The notes beneath the pieces are model-generated. The model was not told the origin of the DNA. It saw only the letters and a program-made list of their open reading frames with translations, and did not search any database. Positions 10,841 through 18,958 of a stretch of DNA of 64,000 bases are shown in pieces. Position 1 is the first letter of the stretch. Every line of letters starts with the position of its first letter. Both the position numbers and the translations under genes were made by a program. Origin of the DNA: Hydrogenophaga palleronii_A (GTDB lineage Bacteria > Pseudomonadota > Gammaproteobacteria > Burkholderiales > Burkholderiaceae_C); NCBI RefSeq assembly GCF_031457455.1, contig NZ_JAVDWU010000002.1:310001-374000 (forward strand). The letters run 5' to 3'.

Positions 10841-11668
10841 TCATTTCACCGCGCCGAAGGTCAGACCCTGGACGAGTTGCTTTTGGCTGAACCAGCCAAA
10901 AACCACGATGGGCGCAATGGCCATCAGCGAGGCGGCTGACAGCTTGGCCCAGAACAGGCCTTCAGGGCTGGAGTAGCTGGCGATCAGCGTGGCCAGGGTG
11001 CCTCCCTTGGCGGCTGTGAGGTTGAGACTCCAGAAGGCTTCGTTCCAGCTCAGCACCAGACACAGCAGCCCGGTGGACGCCAGGCCACCCATGCCCAGCG
11101 GCAGCAGCACTTTGGTGGCTTCCTGCCAGAGCGTTGCGCCATCCATGCGCGCGGCCTCCAGGATCTCGTTCGGGATTTCCTTGAAGGATGAATACAGCAT
11201 CCAGACCATGATGGGCAGGTTGGACAGCGTAAACACGATGATCAGTGCGAGCTGGGTGTCCAGCAGGTGGCTCTTCTGCGCGATCACGTAGATCGGCACC
11301 AGGGCGCCCACGGCCGGCATCATCTTGGTCGACAGCATCCACATCAGGATGTCCTTGTCGCGCTTGCCTTTGTGAAAGGCCATGGCATAGGCTGCCGGCG
11401 CAGCAATGGCCAGGCCCAGCAGGGTGGACACCACGCTGGTGACCACCGAGTTCCAGGCGTAGTGCAGGTAGTCGCTGCGCTCCTGCACCTCGTGGAAGTT
11501 CTCCAGCGTGGGGCTGAAGAACAGCTCGGGCGGCACGGCGATGGCCTGCAGTTCGGTCTTGAATGCGGTGAGCAGCAGCCAGCCCAGCGGAAAGAACAGC
11601 AACAGGGCCACGGCCCAGGCGGCGACGGTGCGCACGGCAAATGCGGGTGTATAGATGGATGCTCTCAT
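10841..11668 (-). CDS. smoG: Polyol ABC transporter permease 2 (MalG/SmoG type)
   Basis: 275 residues with six predicted membrane spans; the first is WAVALLLFFPLGWLLLTAF (about 19-37). The cytoplasmic EAA loop that contacts the ATPase is seen as EAARMDGATLWQEATKVLLPLGMGG. It belongs to the MalG family and is the shorter second permease, as usual for sugar alcohol importers. The start ATG 11668 gives a typical short cytoplasmic N-terminus. It is separated from permease 1 by a 166-nt gap that holds repeat copy B. Confidence 0.92.
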   Translation of the reverse strand: MRASIYTPAFAVRTVAAWAVALLLFFPLGWLLLTAFKTELQAIAVPPELFFSPTLENFHEVQERSDYLHYAWNSVVTSVVSTLLGLAIAAPAAYAMAFHKGKRDKDILMWMLSTKMMPAVGALVPIYVIAQKSHLLDTQLALIIVFTLSNLPIMVWMLYSSFKEIPNEILEAARMDGATLWQEATKVLLPLGMGGLASTGLLCLVLSWNEAFWSLNLTAAKGGTLATLIASYSSPEGLFWAKLSAASLMAIAPIVVFGWFSQKQLVQGLTFGAVK

Positions 11669-11711
11669 CAGGTGAATTCCAGGACAGAGGGGGAGTCAGC
11701 CAGGGCTCCGT

Positions 11712-11824
11712 GGAACCGGCTTTGCCGGGCCACCAGAGCCGCCCCCTGGGGGGTCGCGCGGAGCGCGGCGGGGGGAGCCAGTACTTCCGCCCCCTTGAGG
11801 GGGGCGCGCGAAGCGCGGCGGGGG
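11712..11824 (-). repeat. Three-hairpin 3' element, copy B (first module doubled)
   Basis: Follows the stop of permease 1 (11835) by 10 nt. On the minus strand the order is GC hairpin, CCCCC-TCAA-GGGGG, then a second GC hairpin and a second C-run/G-run hairpin, then CCGGC-AAA-GCCGG and GGTTCC. The doubling of the first two modules suggests slippage or recombination between units. Confidence 0.85.
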
Positions 11825-11834
11825 TGTTTCATAG

Positions 11835-12695
11835 TCACTTGTCCAGGTTTTTGCCAACCATGCGGATCAGGAAGATGGCAGCGATGTTGGCCATCACGAT
11901 GGCGAACAGGGCGCCAGCCGAAGCGACACCGGCATCAAAATTCAGCAGCGCCTGCTTGAAGATCAGGAAGGCCACGTTGGTGCTGGCATCACCCGGGCCA
12001 CCCGCGGTGGTGGTGTAGATCTCGGCGAACACGCTGAGCAGGAAGATCAGCTCGATCATCACCACCACGGCCACGGAGCGACCCAGGTGCGGGATGTAGA
12101 GGTAGCGCAGCTGCTGGCCGTAAGTGGCGCCGTCCATGCGGGCGGCTTCAAGCTGTTCACGGTCCATGCTCTGCAACGCCGTCATGAAGATCAGCGTGGC
12201 AAACGGCAGCCACTGCCACGACACCATGACGATGATGGAAAACAGCGGGTGATCGGTGAGCCAGTCAACCGGTGTGGCGCCGAAGAACAGCCACACCTGC
12301 GCCAGCACGCCATAGATGGGGTTCATCATCATGTTTTTCCACATCAGGGCATTGACCGTGGGCATGACGAAGAAGGGCGAAATCAGCAACACGCGCACCA
12401 AGCCGCGGCCGGCAAAGGGCTCGTTGATCAGCAATGCGATCGCCACCCCGAAGACCACGGTGATCAGGATCACGCTGCCCAGCAGCAGCACCGTGTTCCC
12501 AATGGCGGTGGCGAACGACGGATCGGTGACGAAGTATTCGAAGTTTTCCAGGCCGATGAAACCGGTCTGGTCGGGCTGCAGCAGGTTGTAGCGGATGAGG
12601 CTGAAATAGATCGTCATCACCAGCGGCACGATCATCCACAGGAAGAGCGTGGCCACGGCTGGCGTGAGCAGCAGTCGGGGAAGCAGACGGTTCAT
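11835..12695 (-). CDS. smoF: Polyol ABC transporter permease 1 (MalF/SmoF type)
   Basis: 286 residues, six predicted spans, EAA loop EAARMDGATYGQQLRYLYIPHLG before the last spans. ATG 12695 (MNRLLPRLLL) is chosen; the upstream extension to 12779 would read through a perfect hairpin and lacks membrane-protein character. Forms the inner-membrane channel with permease 2, fed by the binding protein encoded at 12791. The 95-nt gap to that gene holds a strong hairpin that may set the ratio of binding protein to permease, as the malE-malF repeat does in E. coli. Confidence 0.92.
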   Translation of the reverse strand: MNRLLPRLLLTPAVATLFLWMIVPLVMTIYFSLIRYNLLQPDQTGFIGLENFEYFVTDPSFATAIGNTVLLLGSVILITVVFGVAIALLINEPFAGRGLVRVLLISPFFVMPTVNALMWKNMMMNPIYGVLAQVWLFFGATPVDWLTDHPLFSIIVMVSWQWLPFATLIFMTALQSMDREQLEAARMDGATYGQQLRYLYIPHLGRSVAVVVMIELIFLLSVFAEIYTTTAGGPGDASTNVAFLIFKQALLNFDAGVASAGALFAIVMANIAAIFLIRMVGKNLDK

Positions 12696-12744
12696 GGGGG
12701 CTTTGGAGATGACAAAAGCGTGTGTACGGAGCACGAGTACCAAA

Positions 12745-12769
12745 CTCCCTCCCCCAGCGGGGGAGGGAG
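12745..12769 (-). repeat. Perfect 11-bp inverted repeat between binding protein and permease genes
   Basis: CTCCCTCCCCC, loop AGC, GGGGGAGGGAG. It has no T-run, so it is more likely an mRNA-stabilising or attenuating hairpin than a full terminator. It lies 22 nt downstream of the binding protein gene stop. Confidence 0.85.
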
Positions 12770-12790
12770 CACAAAGCACCCGGCGACAGC

Positions 12791-14098
12791 CTACTTGTAA
12801 TACCCGGCTTTCTTCATCTCACGCTCGGCCGCCGTCTGGCTGGCCTTGAGCGCTGCATCGACCGAAGTCTTGCCTGACAGTGCGGCGCTCATCTGCTGCC
12901 CAACCGCGATGCCGATGGACTGGAACTCCGGAATCGCTGCGAACTGAACCCCTACGTACGGGCTCTTGGGCAGGGTGGAATCGGTCGGGTTGGCGCTGTC
13001 GATGGCCATCTTCTCGGCCGCAGCAAAGCGCGCTGCCTTCTGGAATTCGGGCGACGCGTACGTGCTGGCCCGGGTGCCGGTGGGCACGTTGGCCCAGCCA
13101 TTGGTCTTGGCCACGAGCTGGATGTAGTCCTTGCTGGTGGCCCAGGTCACGAACTTCTGGGCGGCATCGACCTTTTTCGAGCCAGCGGGAATCGCCAAAT
13201 TCCAGGACCACAACCAGTTGGCACCCTTGGGCGTGACAGCGGTGGGCGCCTGGGCGAAGGCCATCTGGTCAGCCACCTTGGACTGCTTGGGGTCGCTGAC
13301 GAACGAAGCAGCGATGGTGGCGTCGATCCACATGCCGCATTTGCCCGAGTTGGTCAGCGCCAGGATTTCGTTGAAACTGTTGGCGGCCGATCCCGGTGGG
13401 CCGTAGTTCTTGAGCAGGTCCACATAGAAGTTGATCGCGTCTTTCCAGGGTTTGGATTCCAGTTGCGGCTTCCATTCCATGTCGAACCACTGGCCCCCAT
13501 GGGTGTTGACCAGGGTCGTCAGGAAAGCCATGTTGTCACCCCAGCCCGGTTTGCCGCGCAGGCAGATGCCGTACACGCCGTTCTTGGGGTCGTGAATCTT
13601 GGCCGCCAAGTCTTTCACTTCGGTCCAGGTCGGGCGCTCGGCTACTTTTACACCGGCCTTGTCGGCCAGGTCCTTGCGGTACATCAGCATGGAGCTTTCG
13701 CCGTAGAACGGTGCGGCAAACAATTTGCCGTCCACGGTCAGGCCGTTTCGCACGGCGGGAAGCAAGTCGTCCACGTCATAGGCGCCGTCGGTCTTGAGCT
13801 CCTGCAGCCAGCCGCGTTTGCCCCAGATCGGCGCTTCGTACATGCCGATGGTCATGATGTCGAACTGACCGCCTTTGGTGGCAATGTCTGTGGTGACGCG
13901 TTGGCGCAGAACGCCTTCCTCCAGCGTGACCCACTTCAGTTTGATGTCGGGGTTGGCGGCCTCGAAGCTCTTGCTGAGCTTCTGCATCTCGATCATGTGG
14001 CCGTTGTTCACGGTGGCAATCACGAGTTCGGTGTTGGCGTGTGCCAGGCCGGTGCTCAGCAACGCAGCGGTCAGGACAGAAGCAAGGCGGAATTTCAC
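12791..14098 (-). CDS. smoE: Periplasmic polyol-binding protein (SmoE/MtlE type)
   Basis: 435 residues with a clear Sec signal peptide (MKFRLASVLTAALLSTGLAHA, 1-21). The mature start, TELVIATVNNGHMIEMQKLS, and the later EEGVLRQRVTTDIATKGGQFD recall the MtlE/SmoE mannitol/sorbitol-binding proteins of the extracellular binding protein family 1. ATG 14098 has AGGAGA at good spacing. First gene of the operon. The enzymes encoded downstream point to a pentitol rather than a hexitol, so the true ligand is open. Confidence 0.92.
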   Translation of the reverse strand: MKFRLASVLTAALLSTGLAHANTELVIATVNNGHMIEMQKLSKSFEAANPDIKLKWVTLEEGVLRQRVTTDIATKGGQFDIMTIGMYEAPIWGKRGWLQELKTDGAYDVDDLLPAVRNGLTVDGKLFAAPFYGESSMLMYRKDLADKAGVKVAERPTWTEVKDLAAKIHDPKNGVYGICLRGKPGWGDNMAFLTTLVNTHGGQWFDMEWKPQLESKPWKDAINFYVDLLKNYGPPGSAANSFNEILALTNSGKCGMWIDATIAASFVSDPKQSKVADQMAFAQAPTAVTPKGANWLWSWNLAIPAGSKKVDAAQKFVTWATSKDYIQLVAKTNGWANVPTGTRASTYASPEFQKAARFAAAEKMAIDSANPTDSTLPKSPYVGVQFAAIPEFQSIGIAVGQQMSAALSGKTSVDAALKASQTAAEREMKKAGYYK

Positions 14099-14190
14099 AG
14101 TTGTCTCCTGGAAGGATGGGCGGAAGTTCTGGTCAACGGTTTTCGGTGAACCGTGGAAGAATTCTCGGCCGACGCTCAGGCGCGGTTTGT

Positions 14191-14223
14191 ACGCAAAAGA
14201 GACGAATTTGTACTCTCTTGCGT
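14191..14223 (-). promoter_or_regulatory. Inverted repeat upstream of the pentitol operon, candidate operator
   Basis: ACGCAAAAGAG at 14191-14201 faces CTCTCTTGCGT at 14213-14223: 10 of 11 positions match across an 11-nt spacer. It sits about 95-125 nt upstream of the binding protein start. Candidate site for the AraC-type regulator at 6430 or, less likely, the neighbouring LacI-type protein, whose own palindromes differ. Confidence 0.5.
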
Positions 14224-14286
14224 TTGATGGCTGGGATTTACCCTGATTTGTGGCGCAAAGTTTCAGAAAGCGCCGCTGCCGTGGGG

Positions 14287-15312
14287 TCAGGTGCTGGCGC
14301 GCACCATGAGCTCGAAGCCGAGATCGGTCGAGTTGTGAGTCGGTGTTTCGCCGCGCATCAGACTCAGCAGCATTTGTGCGCTGGCCACCCCCATCGCGCT
14401 GCGGGGCGTGCGAACGGTGGTCAGCGGCGGCACCATCAGGTCGCTGCCGGAGAGATCGTTGAAGCCCGCGATGGCGATCTGCCCCGGGACATCGATGCGC
14501 AAGCGAAGGGCCGTGAGCAGCCCGCCTTGTGCCAGGTCGTCGTTGCAGAAAAACACGGCGTCCACGTCGGGGCGGGTGCGCAGCAGGTCTTCAAACAGCT
14601 CACCGCCCAGGCGCATGGACGAAGGCTGCGGGCTGAGAAGCTCCAGCCGCGGATCGTAGAGCCCATGCTCGCGCAGGCAGGCACGGTAACCTTCTGCGCG
14701 CTGCATGGTGCGAGGGTCCAGTTGCGCTGCCACGAAGGCGATGCGTTTTCTGCCGCGCGCCACCAGGTGTTCGGTCAGGTCGTGGCCCGCGTCATGTTGG
14801 GAGAATCCCACGCAATAGACGCCGCTGGCCTGTGTCAGCTCCATCAGGTGCACACAGGGCACACCGCTTTTCGCGACCAACTGTCTGGCAGCCTCTGTGC
14901 GGTCGAAGCCGGTCAGCAACAGCCCGGCGGGGCGGTGGGCCAGGTACGAACTCAGCAACTGCTCTTCCTGATCCGGGTCGTAGTGCGTGACGCCGATCAG
15001 GGTTTGGAACCCGTGCGGCTGAAGCGTCCGGTGCACGGCCTCCAGCACGTCCACGAACAGCGCATTTGACAGCAGCGGCACCAGCACCGGTACTTGTGCG
15101 CTGCGTTGAGAAGCCAGCGCGCGCGCTGCGGGGTCGGGCACGTACCCGAGATTCTTGGCCGCCAATTTGACCCTTTCCACGAGGCCGGCCGCCACGCCGC
15201 GCTCGCCGCGCAGTGCGCGTGAAGCGGTGATGGGGCTGACTTCGGCCGCTTTGGCCACGTCTGAGAGGGTGACGCGACCACTGGGGCGGCGCCTGCGTTC
15301 GGGTGTTTTCAA
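14287..15312 (-). CDS. LacI-family repressor, probably of gluconate uptake
   Basis: 341 residues. The DNA-binding head TLSDVAKAAEVSPITASRALRGE (about 15-37) is typical LacI/GalR, followed by the hinge and a periplasmic-binding-protein-like ligand domain. No ATG is in frame; the start is TTG 15312 with AGGGA 8 nt upstream. It is divergent from gluconokinase and TRAP genes, with two GGATAGCGCTATCC-type palindromes between, which makes it the likely regulator (GntR/IdnR-like) of that operon and of itself. Confidence 0.88.
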   Translation of the reverse strand: MKTPERRRRPSGRVTLSDVAKAAEVSPITASRALRGERGVAAGLVERVKLAAKNLGYVPDPAARALASQRSAQVPVLVPLLSNALFVDVLEAVHRTLQPHGFQTLIGVTHYDPDQEEQLLSSYLAHRPAGLLLTGFDRTEAARQLVAKSGVPCVHLMELTQASGVYCVGFSQHDAGHDLTEHLVARGRKRIAFVAAQLDPRTMQRAEGYRACLREHGLYDPRLELLSPQPSSMRLGGELFEDLLRTRPDVDAVFFCNDDLAQGGLLTALRLRIDVPGQIAIAGFNDLSGSDLMVPPLTTVRTPRSAMGVASAQMLLSLMRGETPTHNSTDLGFELMVRAST

Positions 15313-15349
15313 GGGTTTTCCCTGATGAAGGTGGGATGCGTTTTGCGTA

Positions 15350-15363
15350 GGATAGCGCTATCC
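15350..15363. promoter_or_regulatory. LacI-type operator 1
   Basis: Perfect 14-bp palindrome GGATAGCGCTATCC with the central GCGC typical of LacI-family sites. It lies 38 nt upstream of the repressor start and 107 nt upstream of gluconokinase. Confidence 0.75.
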
Positions 15364-15453
15364 ATGAAGGCTCACAAGCCTTCTGATTCTCCACAGGATC
15401 CGTTGTCGAAGGCACGCGTTGCCCCTCCCGGATCCTGATTTTTTCCCTTTTTG

Positions 15454-15467
15454 GGATAGCGCTACCA
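15454..15467. promoter_or_regulatory. LacI-type operator 2, next to the gluconokinase start
   Basis: GGATAGCGCTACCA, an imperfect copy of operator 1 whose centres are 104 bp apart, about ten helical turns, which would allow a DNA loop. It ends 2 nt before the ATG at 15470. Confidence 0.7.
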
Positions 15468-15469
15468 TA

Positions 15470-16012
15470 ATGACAACATCATCCGAAAAGGCCTTTTTGG
15501 TGATCATGGGCGTCGCCGGCTGCGGCAAGTCCAGCCTCGGGTCACGGTGCGCCCAGGCGCTCGGTGTTCCTTTGCTGGAAGGCGATGATTTCCACTCCGC
15601 ACAGAGTGTCAAAAAAATGCGGAGCGGTGTGCCTTTGACCGATGCCGACCGCCATTCGTGGCTGGACGTGCTGGCCAAAGAGCTTCAACTGCGCCTGTCG
15701 ACCGGCTGTGTGCTGACCTGTTCCGCGCTCAGACAGCGCTACCGTGATCATCTGAGGCAGGCGGTGCCCGGACTTCGATTCGTCTTTCTGGCTCTGACAC
15801 CCGCCCAGGCCCGCGAACGCGTGGCTGCGAGACCCGCCCATCTGTTTCCCGTGAGTCTGGTGGCCAGCCAGTTCGAAGCGCTGGAGGACCCCTGCAGCGA
15901 GCCTGGCGTGCTTAGCCTGGACGCCACCGCTTCGCTCGAATCACTGGAAGCGGACGTGGTGCGGTGGGTCCGGGTGGGTGAGCCGGACGGGCCGGTGGAG
16001 GTGGCACCATGA
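15470..16012 (+). CDS. gntK: Gluconokinase
   Basis: 180 residues, the size of GntK-type kinases that make 6-phosphogluconate for the Entner-Doudoroff or pentose phosphate routes. P-loop GVAGCGKS (14-21), the LEGDDFH acceptor-binding segment and CSALRQRYRD are all in family register. ATG 15470 gives the usual N-terminal length but has no ribosome site and abuts an operator; GTG 15500 has AAAAGG 8 nt upstream and is a real alternative. Its stop overlaps the next start by 4 nt (ATGA), so kinase and transporter are coupled. Confidence 0.9.
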   Translation: MTTSSEKAFLVIMGVAGCGKSSLGSRCAQALGVPLLEGDDFHSAQSVKKMRSGVPLTDADRHSWLDVLAKELQLRLSTGCVLTCSALRQRYRDHLRQAVPGLRFVFLALTPAQARERVAARPAHLFPVSLVASQFEALEDPCSEPGVLSLDATASLESLEADVVRWVRVGEPDGPVEVAP

Positions 16013-16512
16013 ATCTCGCGAAAACCCTGCGTCATCTGGTGGAAGCCCTCATGGCGATGTGCATGACCGGCATGGTCCTGGCCGTGTTCGGCAACGTGTT
16101 GCTGCGCTACTTCTTGGGCACAGGCTGGGTGGTGTCGGAAGAGCTTTCGCGTCTGCTGTTCGTCTGGCTGGTGTGCCTGTCGGCCACCCTGGCCTTCGGT
16201 GAGGGCAAACACCTGGGCTTCGATCTGCTCACGGCGCGCATGAGTGGCACGAAGGCGACCGTGCTGCGCTGGCTGTCGCGCGGGCTGATCGCGCTGGCGC
16301 TGTGGTACCTCGTCCGCGGCTCCTGGGAACAGGTACTGGTGGGCATGGACAGCCGCAGCCCGGTCATGAACTACCCGCTGGCGCTGGGCGCCGCCGGTAC
16401 GCTGGTCATGGGTGTGTGCATGGCGGTGCTGCTGCTGTTGCAGAGCTGGCAGGACCTGCGAGGCGACGGCCCTGGCGAGCAGGCAGCCGAGCCGGGGAGG
16501 GCGCAACCATGA
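16009..16512 (+). CDS. dctQ: TRAP transporter small membrane subunit (DctQ)
   Basis: 167 residues with four predicted membrane spans, for instance MAMCMTGMVLAVFGNVLLRYFLG near 15-37, and the family pattern EELSRLLFVWLVCLSATLAFGEGKHLGFD. Overlaps gluconokinase upstream and DctM downstream by ATGA. Acts with DctM and the binding protein to import an organic acid driven by a sodium or proton gradient. Confidence 0.93.
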   Translation: MNLAKTLRHLVEALMAMCMTGMVLAVFGNVLLRYFLGTGWVVSEELSRLLFVWLVCLSATLAFGEGKHLGFDLLTARMSGTKATVLRWLSRGLIALALWYLVRGSWEQVLVGMDSRSPVMNYPLALGAAGTLVMGVCMAVLLLLQSWQDLRGDGPGEQAAEPGRAQP

Positions 16513-17786
16513 CCATTGCCATTTTCCTGCTGGTGTTGTTTGCAACCATGACGGTGGGCGTGCCCATTGCCTTCGCGCTCATGCTGACCGCCTTGGCGCT
16601 CATGGTGCACCTGGACTTTTTCGATGCCCAGTTGCTGGCGCAGAACGTGCAGGCCGGGTTCGACAGCTTCCCCTTGCTGGCGGTGCCCTTCTTCATTCTT
16701 GCGGGAGAGCTGATGAACGCCGGTGGGCTGAGCCGCCGCATCATCGATCTGGCCCGTTCCATGGTGGGGCACATTCCCGGTGGTCTGGGCTATGTGGTCA
16801 TAGGCGCTTCGCTGATGCTGGCATCCATGAGCGGATCGGCCATTGCTGACACCGCTGCCCTGGCCACGCTGCTGCTGCCGATGATGCGCAAGCAGAACTA
16901 CCCAGCCGGCCCCAGCGCAGGCCTCATCGCATCGGGCGGCATCATCGCGCCCATCGTGCCGCCGTCCATGCCCATGGTGATCTATGGGGTGACCACGAAC
17001 ACGTCGATCAGCAAGCTGTTTCTGGCCGGCATCGTCCCAGGGATCATCATGGCCATCGGCCTGGTGCTGGTCTGGCGCGGCATTGCGCGTGGCAAGGATC
17101 TGCCGGTGGCAGAGAAGACCAGTTGGGTCGAGCGCCGCAAAGTGCTCAGCGGCAGTGCCTGGGCGCTGATGATGCCGGTGATCATCATCGGGGGCCTGCG
17201 TTTTGGCTTCTTCACACCCACCGAAGCGGCGGTGGTGGCGGCCATGTACGCGCTGCTGGTGGCCACGCTGATCTATCGCGAGCTCAACCTGCAGCGGCTC
17301 TACCGTGTGCTGGTGGATGCCTCCCGCACCACCGGTATCGTGATGTTCCTTTGTGGAGCAGCCACCGCCGCCAGCTACATGATCACGCTGGCCGATCTGC
17401 CCAGCCAGCTGGCCCAGAACATGGGCCCGCTGTTGCAGAGCCCCATGCTGTTCATGGCCGTGGTCTGCCTGTTCCTGCTGGCCGTGGGCATGGTCATGGA
17501 CCTCACACCCACCATCCTGATCCTGGCCCCGGTGCTCGCGCCACTGGCCGCCAAGGCCGGCATCGATCCGGTGTACTTCGGCTTTGTCTTCATCTTTGTG
17601 GGCTGCCTGGGTCTGCTCACACCACCGGTGGGCACGGTGCTCAATGTGGTGGCCGGCGTGGGTGGCCTGCGCATGGAGCCTGTCATCAAGGGCGTGACCC
17701 CTTTTCTGCTGGTGTATTTCGCCATGCTGGTCCTGCTGATTCTTTTCCCCGCCATCGTTCTGTGGCCTCTCAAGCTGATGTTTTGA
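16509..17786 (+). CDS. dctM: TRAP transporter large membrane subunit (DctM)
   Basis: 425 residues, about 12 membrane spans, the channel subunit of TRAP transporters. Conserved stretches seen: PLLAVPFFILAGELM, GSGIADTAA-type SGSAIADTAALATLLLP, PPSMPMVIYG and LGLLTPPVGTVLN. ATG 16509 is fixed by the ATGA overlap with dctQ. A 59-nt gap precedes the binding protein gene. Confidence 0.95.
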   Translation: MTIAIFLLVLFATMTVGVPIAFALMLTALALMVHLDFFDAQLLAQNVQAGFDSFPLLAVPFFILAGELMNAGGLSRRIIDLARSMVGHIPGGLGYVVIGASLMLASMSGSAIADTAALATLLLPMMRKQNYPAGPSAGLIASGGIIAPIVPPSMPMVIYGVTTNTSISKLFLAGIVPGIIMAIGLVLVWRGIARGKDLPVAEKTSWVERRKVLSGSAWALMMPVIIIGGLRFGFFTPTEAAVVAAMYALLVATLIYRELNLQRLYRVLVDASRTTGIVMFLCGAATAASYMITLADLPSQLAQNMGPLLQSPMLFMAVVCLFLLAVGMVMDLTPTILILAPVLAPLAAKAGIDPVYFGFVFIFVGCLGLLTPPVGTVLNVVAGVGGLRMEPVIKGVTPFLLVYFAMLVLLILFPAIVLWPLKLMF

Positions 17787-17845
17787 CACATCGCATTTTT
17801 CTTTCCCTCGCGGCACTCGCCGATTCCACCCCAAGGAGATAAACC

Positions 17846-18862
17846 ATGAAGATCCGACAACTCACCATCGCCGCCGCTGTGGCGCTGGCCACGCTGGGCA
17901 CAGGCCTGGCCCAGGCGCAAGACATCAAGAACCGCCTGATCCGCTTCGGCTACGGCTTGAACGAAGTGTCCAACCAGGGGCGCGCCGCCAAGGTGTTCGC
18001 CGACGAGGTGGAAAAGGCCTCGGGTGGCAAGATGAAGATCCGCGCCATTGGCGCCGCCGCACTGGGCTCCGACGTTCAGATGCAGCAGGCCTTGATTGGC
18101 GGCGCACAGGAAATGATGGTGGGTTCCACCGCCACCCTGGTGGGCATCACCAAGGAAATGGCCATCTGGGACACGCCTTTCCTGTTCAACAATGGCAAAG
18201 AGGCTGACGCCGTGCTGGACGGCCCGGTGGGGCAGAAGGTGATGGACAAGCTCCAGGAAAAAGGCCTGGTGGGCCTGGTCTACTGGGAAAACGGCTTCCG
18301 CAACCTCACCAACAACAAGCGCGCGGTGACCAAGCTCGAAGACATGGAGGGCATCAAGCTGCGCGTGATGCAGAACAACGTCTTCATCGACAGCTTCAAG
18401 ACGCTGGGCGCCAATGCCGTACCGCTTCCATTCTCCGAGCTGTTCACCGCGCTGGAGACCAAGACGGTGGATGGCCAGGAGAACCCGTACAACACTATTC
18501 TGTCCAGCAAGTTCTACGAGGTGCAGAAGTACCTCACGGTGACCAACCACGTTTACAGCCCCTGGATCGTCCTGGTCAGCAAGAAGTACTGGGACGGCCT
18601 GAGCAAGGATGAGCAGAAGGTGCTGCTCGATGCTGCGAAAAAGAGTCGCGATTTCGAACGCAAAGACACGCGGGCTGAAGCCGACAAGGCGCTGGCCGAT
18701 CTGCGCGCAAAGGGCATGCAGGTCAACGAACTTTCGTCTGCCGAGGCAGGCCGCATGCGCGACAAGTTGAGCGCGATCAACACCTCCATCGCTGCCAACG
18801 TGGGTGAGTCGCTGTGGAAAGAGGTGCAGGACGCTGTGGCGCAGGCGCGCACGGCCAAGTGA
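17846..18862 (+). CDS. dctP: TRAP transporter periplasmic binding protein (DctP)
   Basis: 338 residues with a signal peptide (1-24, ending AQAQ) and a strong AAGGAGA ribosome site. The family arginine that holds the ligand carboxylate is in GIKLRVMQN, and the second ligand region is VDGQENPYNTI. With gluconokinase in the same operon the likely substrate is gluconate or a related sugar acid; this is inferred from context. A strong terminator follows. Confidence 0.94.
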   Translation: MKIRQLTIAAAVALATLGTGLAQAQDIKNRLIRFGYGLNEVSNQGRAAKVFADEVEKASGGKMKIRAIGAAALGSDVQMQQALIGGAQEMMVGSTATLVGITKEMAIWDTPFLFNNGKEADAVLDGPVGQKVMDKLQEKGLVGLVYWENGFRNLTNNKRAVTKLEDMEGIKLRVMQNNVFIDSFKTLGANAVPLPFSELFTALETKTVDGQENPYNTILSSKFYEVQKYLTVTNHVYSPWIVLVSKKYWDGLSKDEQKVLLDAAKKSRDFERKDTRAEADKALADLRAKGMQVNELSSAEAGRMRDKLSAINTSIAANVGESLWKEVQDAVAQARTAK

Positions 18863-18888
18863 GTCAGTAGCGCTGACGAGGCGCGCTC

Positions 18889-18920
18889 AAAAAAGCCGGC
18901 CCACAGGCCGGCTTTTTTTA
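18889..18920. terminator. Bidirectional terminator after dctP
   Basis: A6, GCCGGCC, CACA loop, GGCCGGC, T7. It lies between the convergent dctP (stop 18862) and SDR (stop 18959) genes. Confidence 0.92.
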
Positions 18921-18958
18921 TGGTGCTGCAGGCAGCAGCGAGCCAGGCAGGGCAGGCT

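Noticed and set aside
16371..17834. 487-residue ORF antisense to dctM
   Set aside because: His/Gln-rich shadow of a GC-rich membrane protein gene; no family features, no ribosome site.
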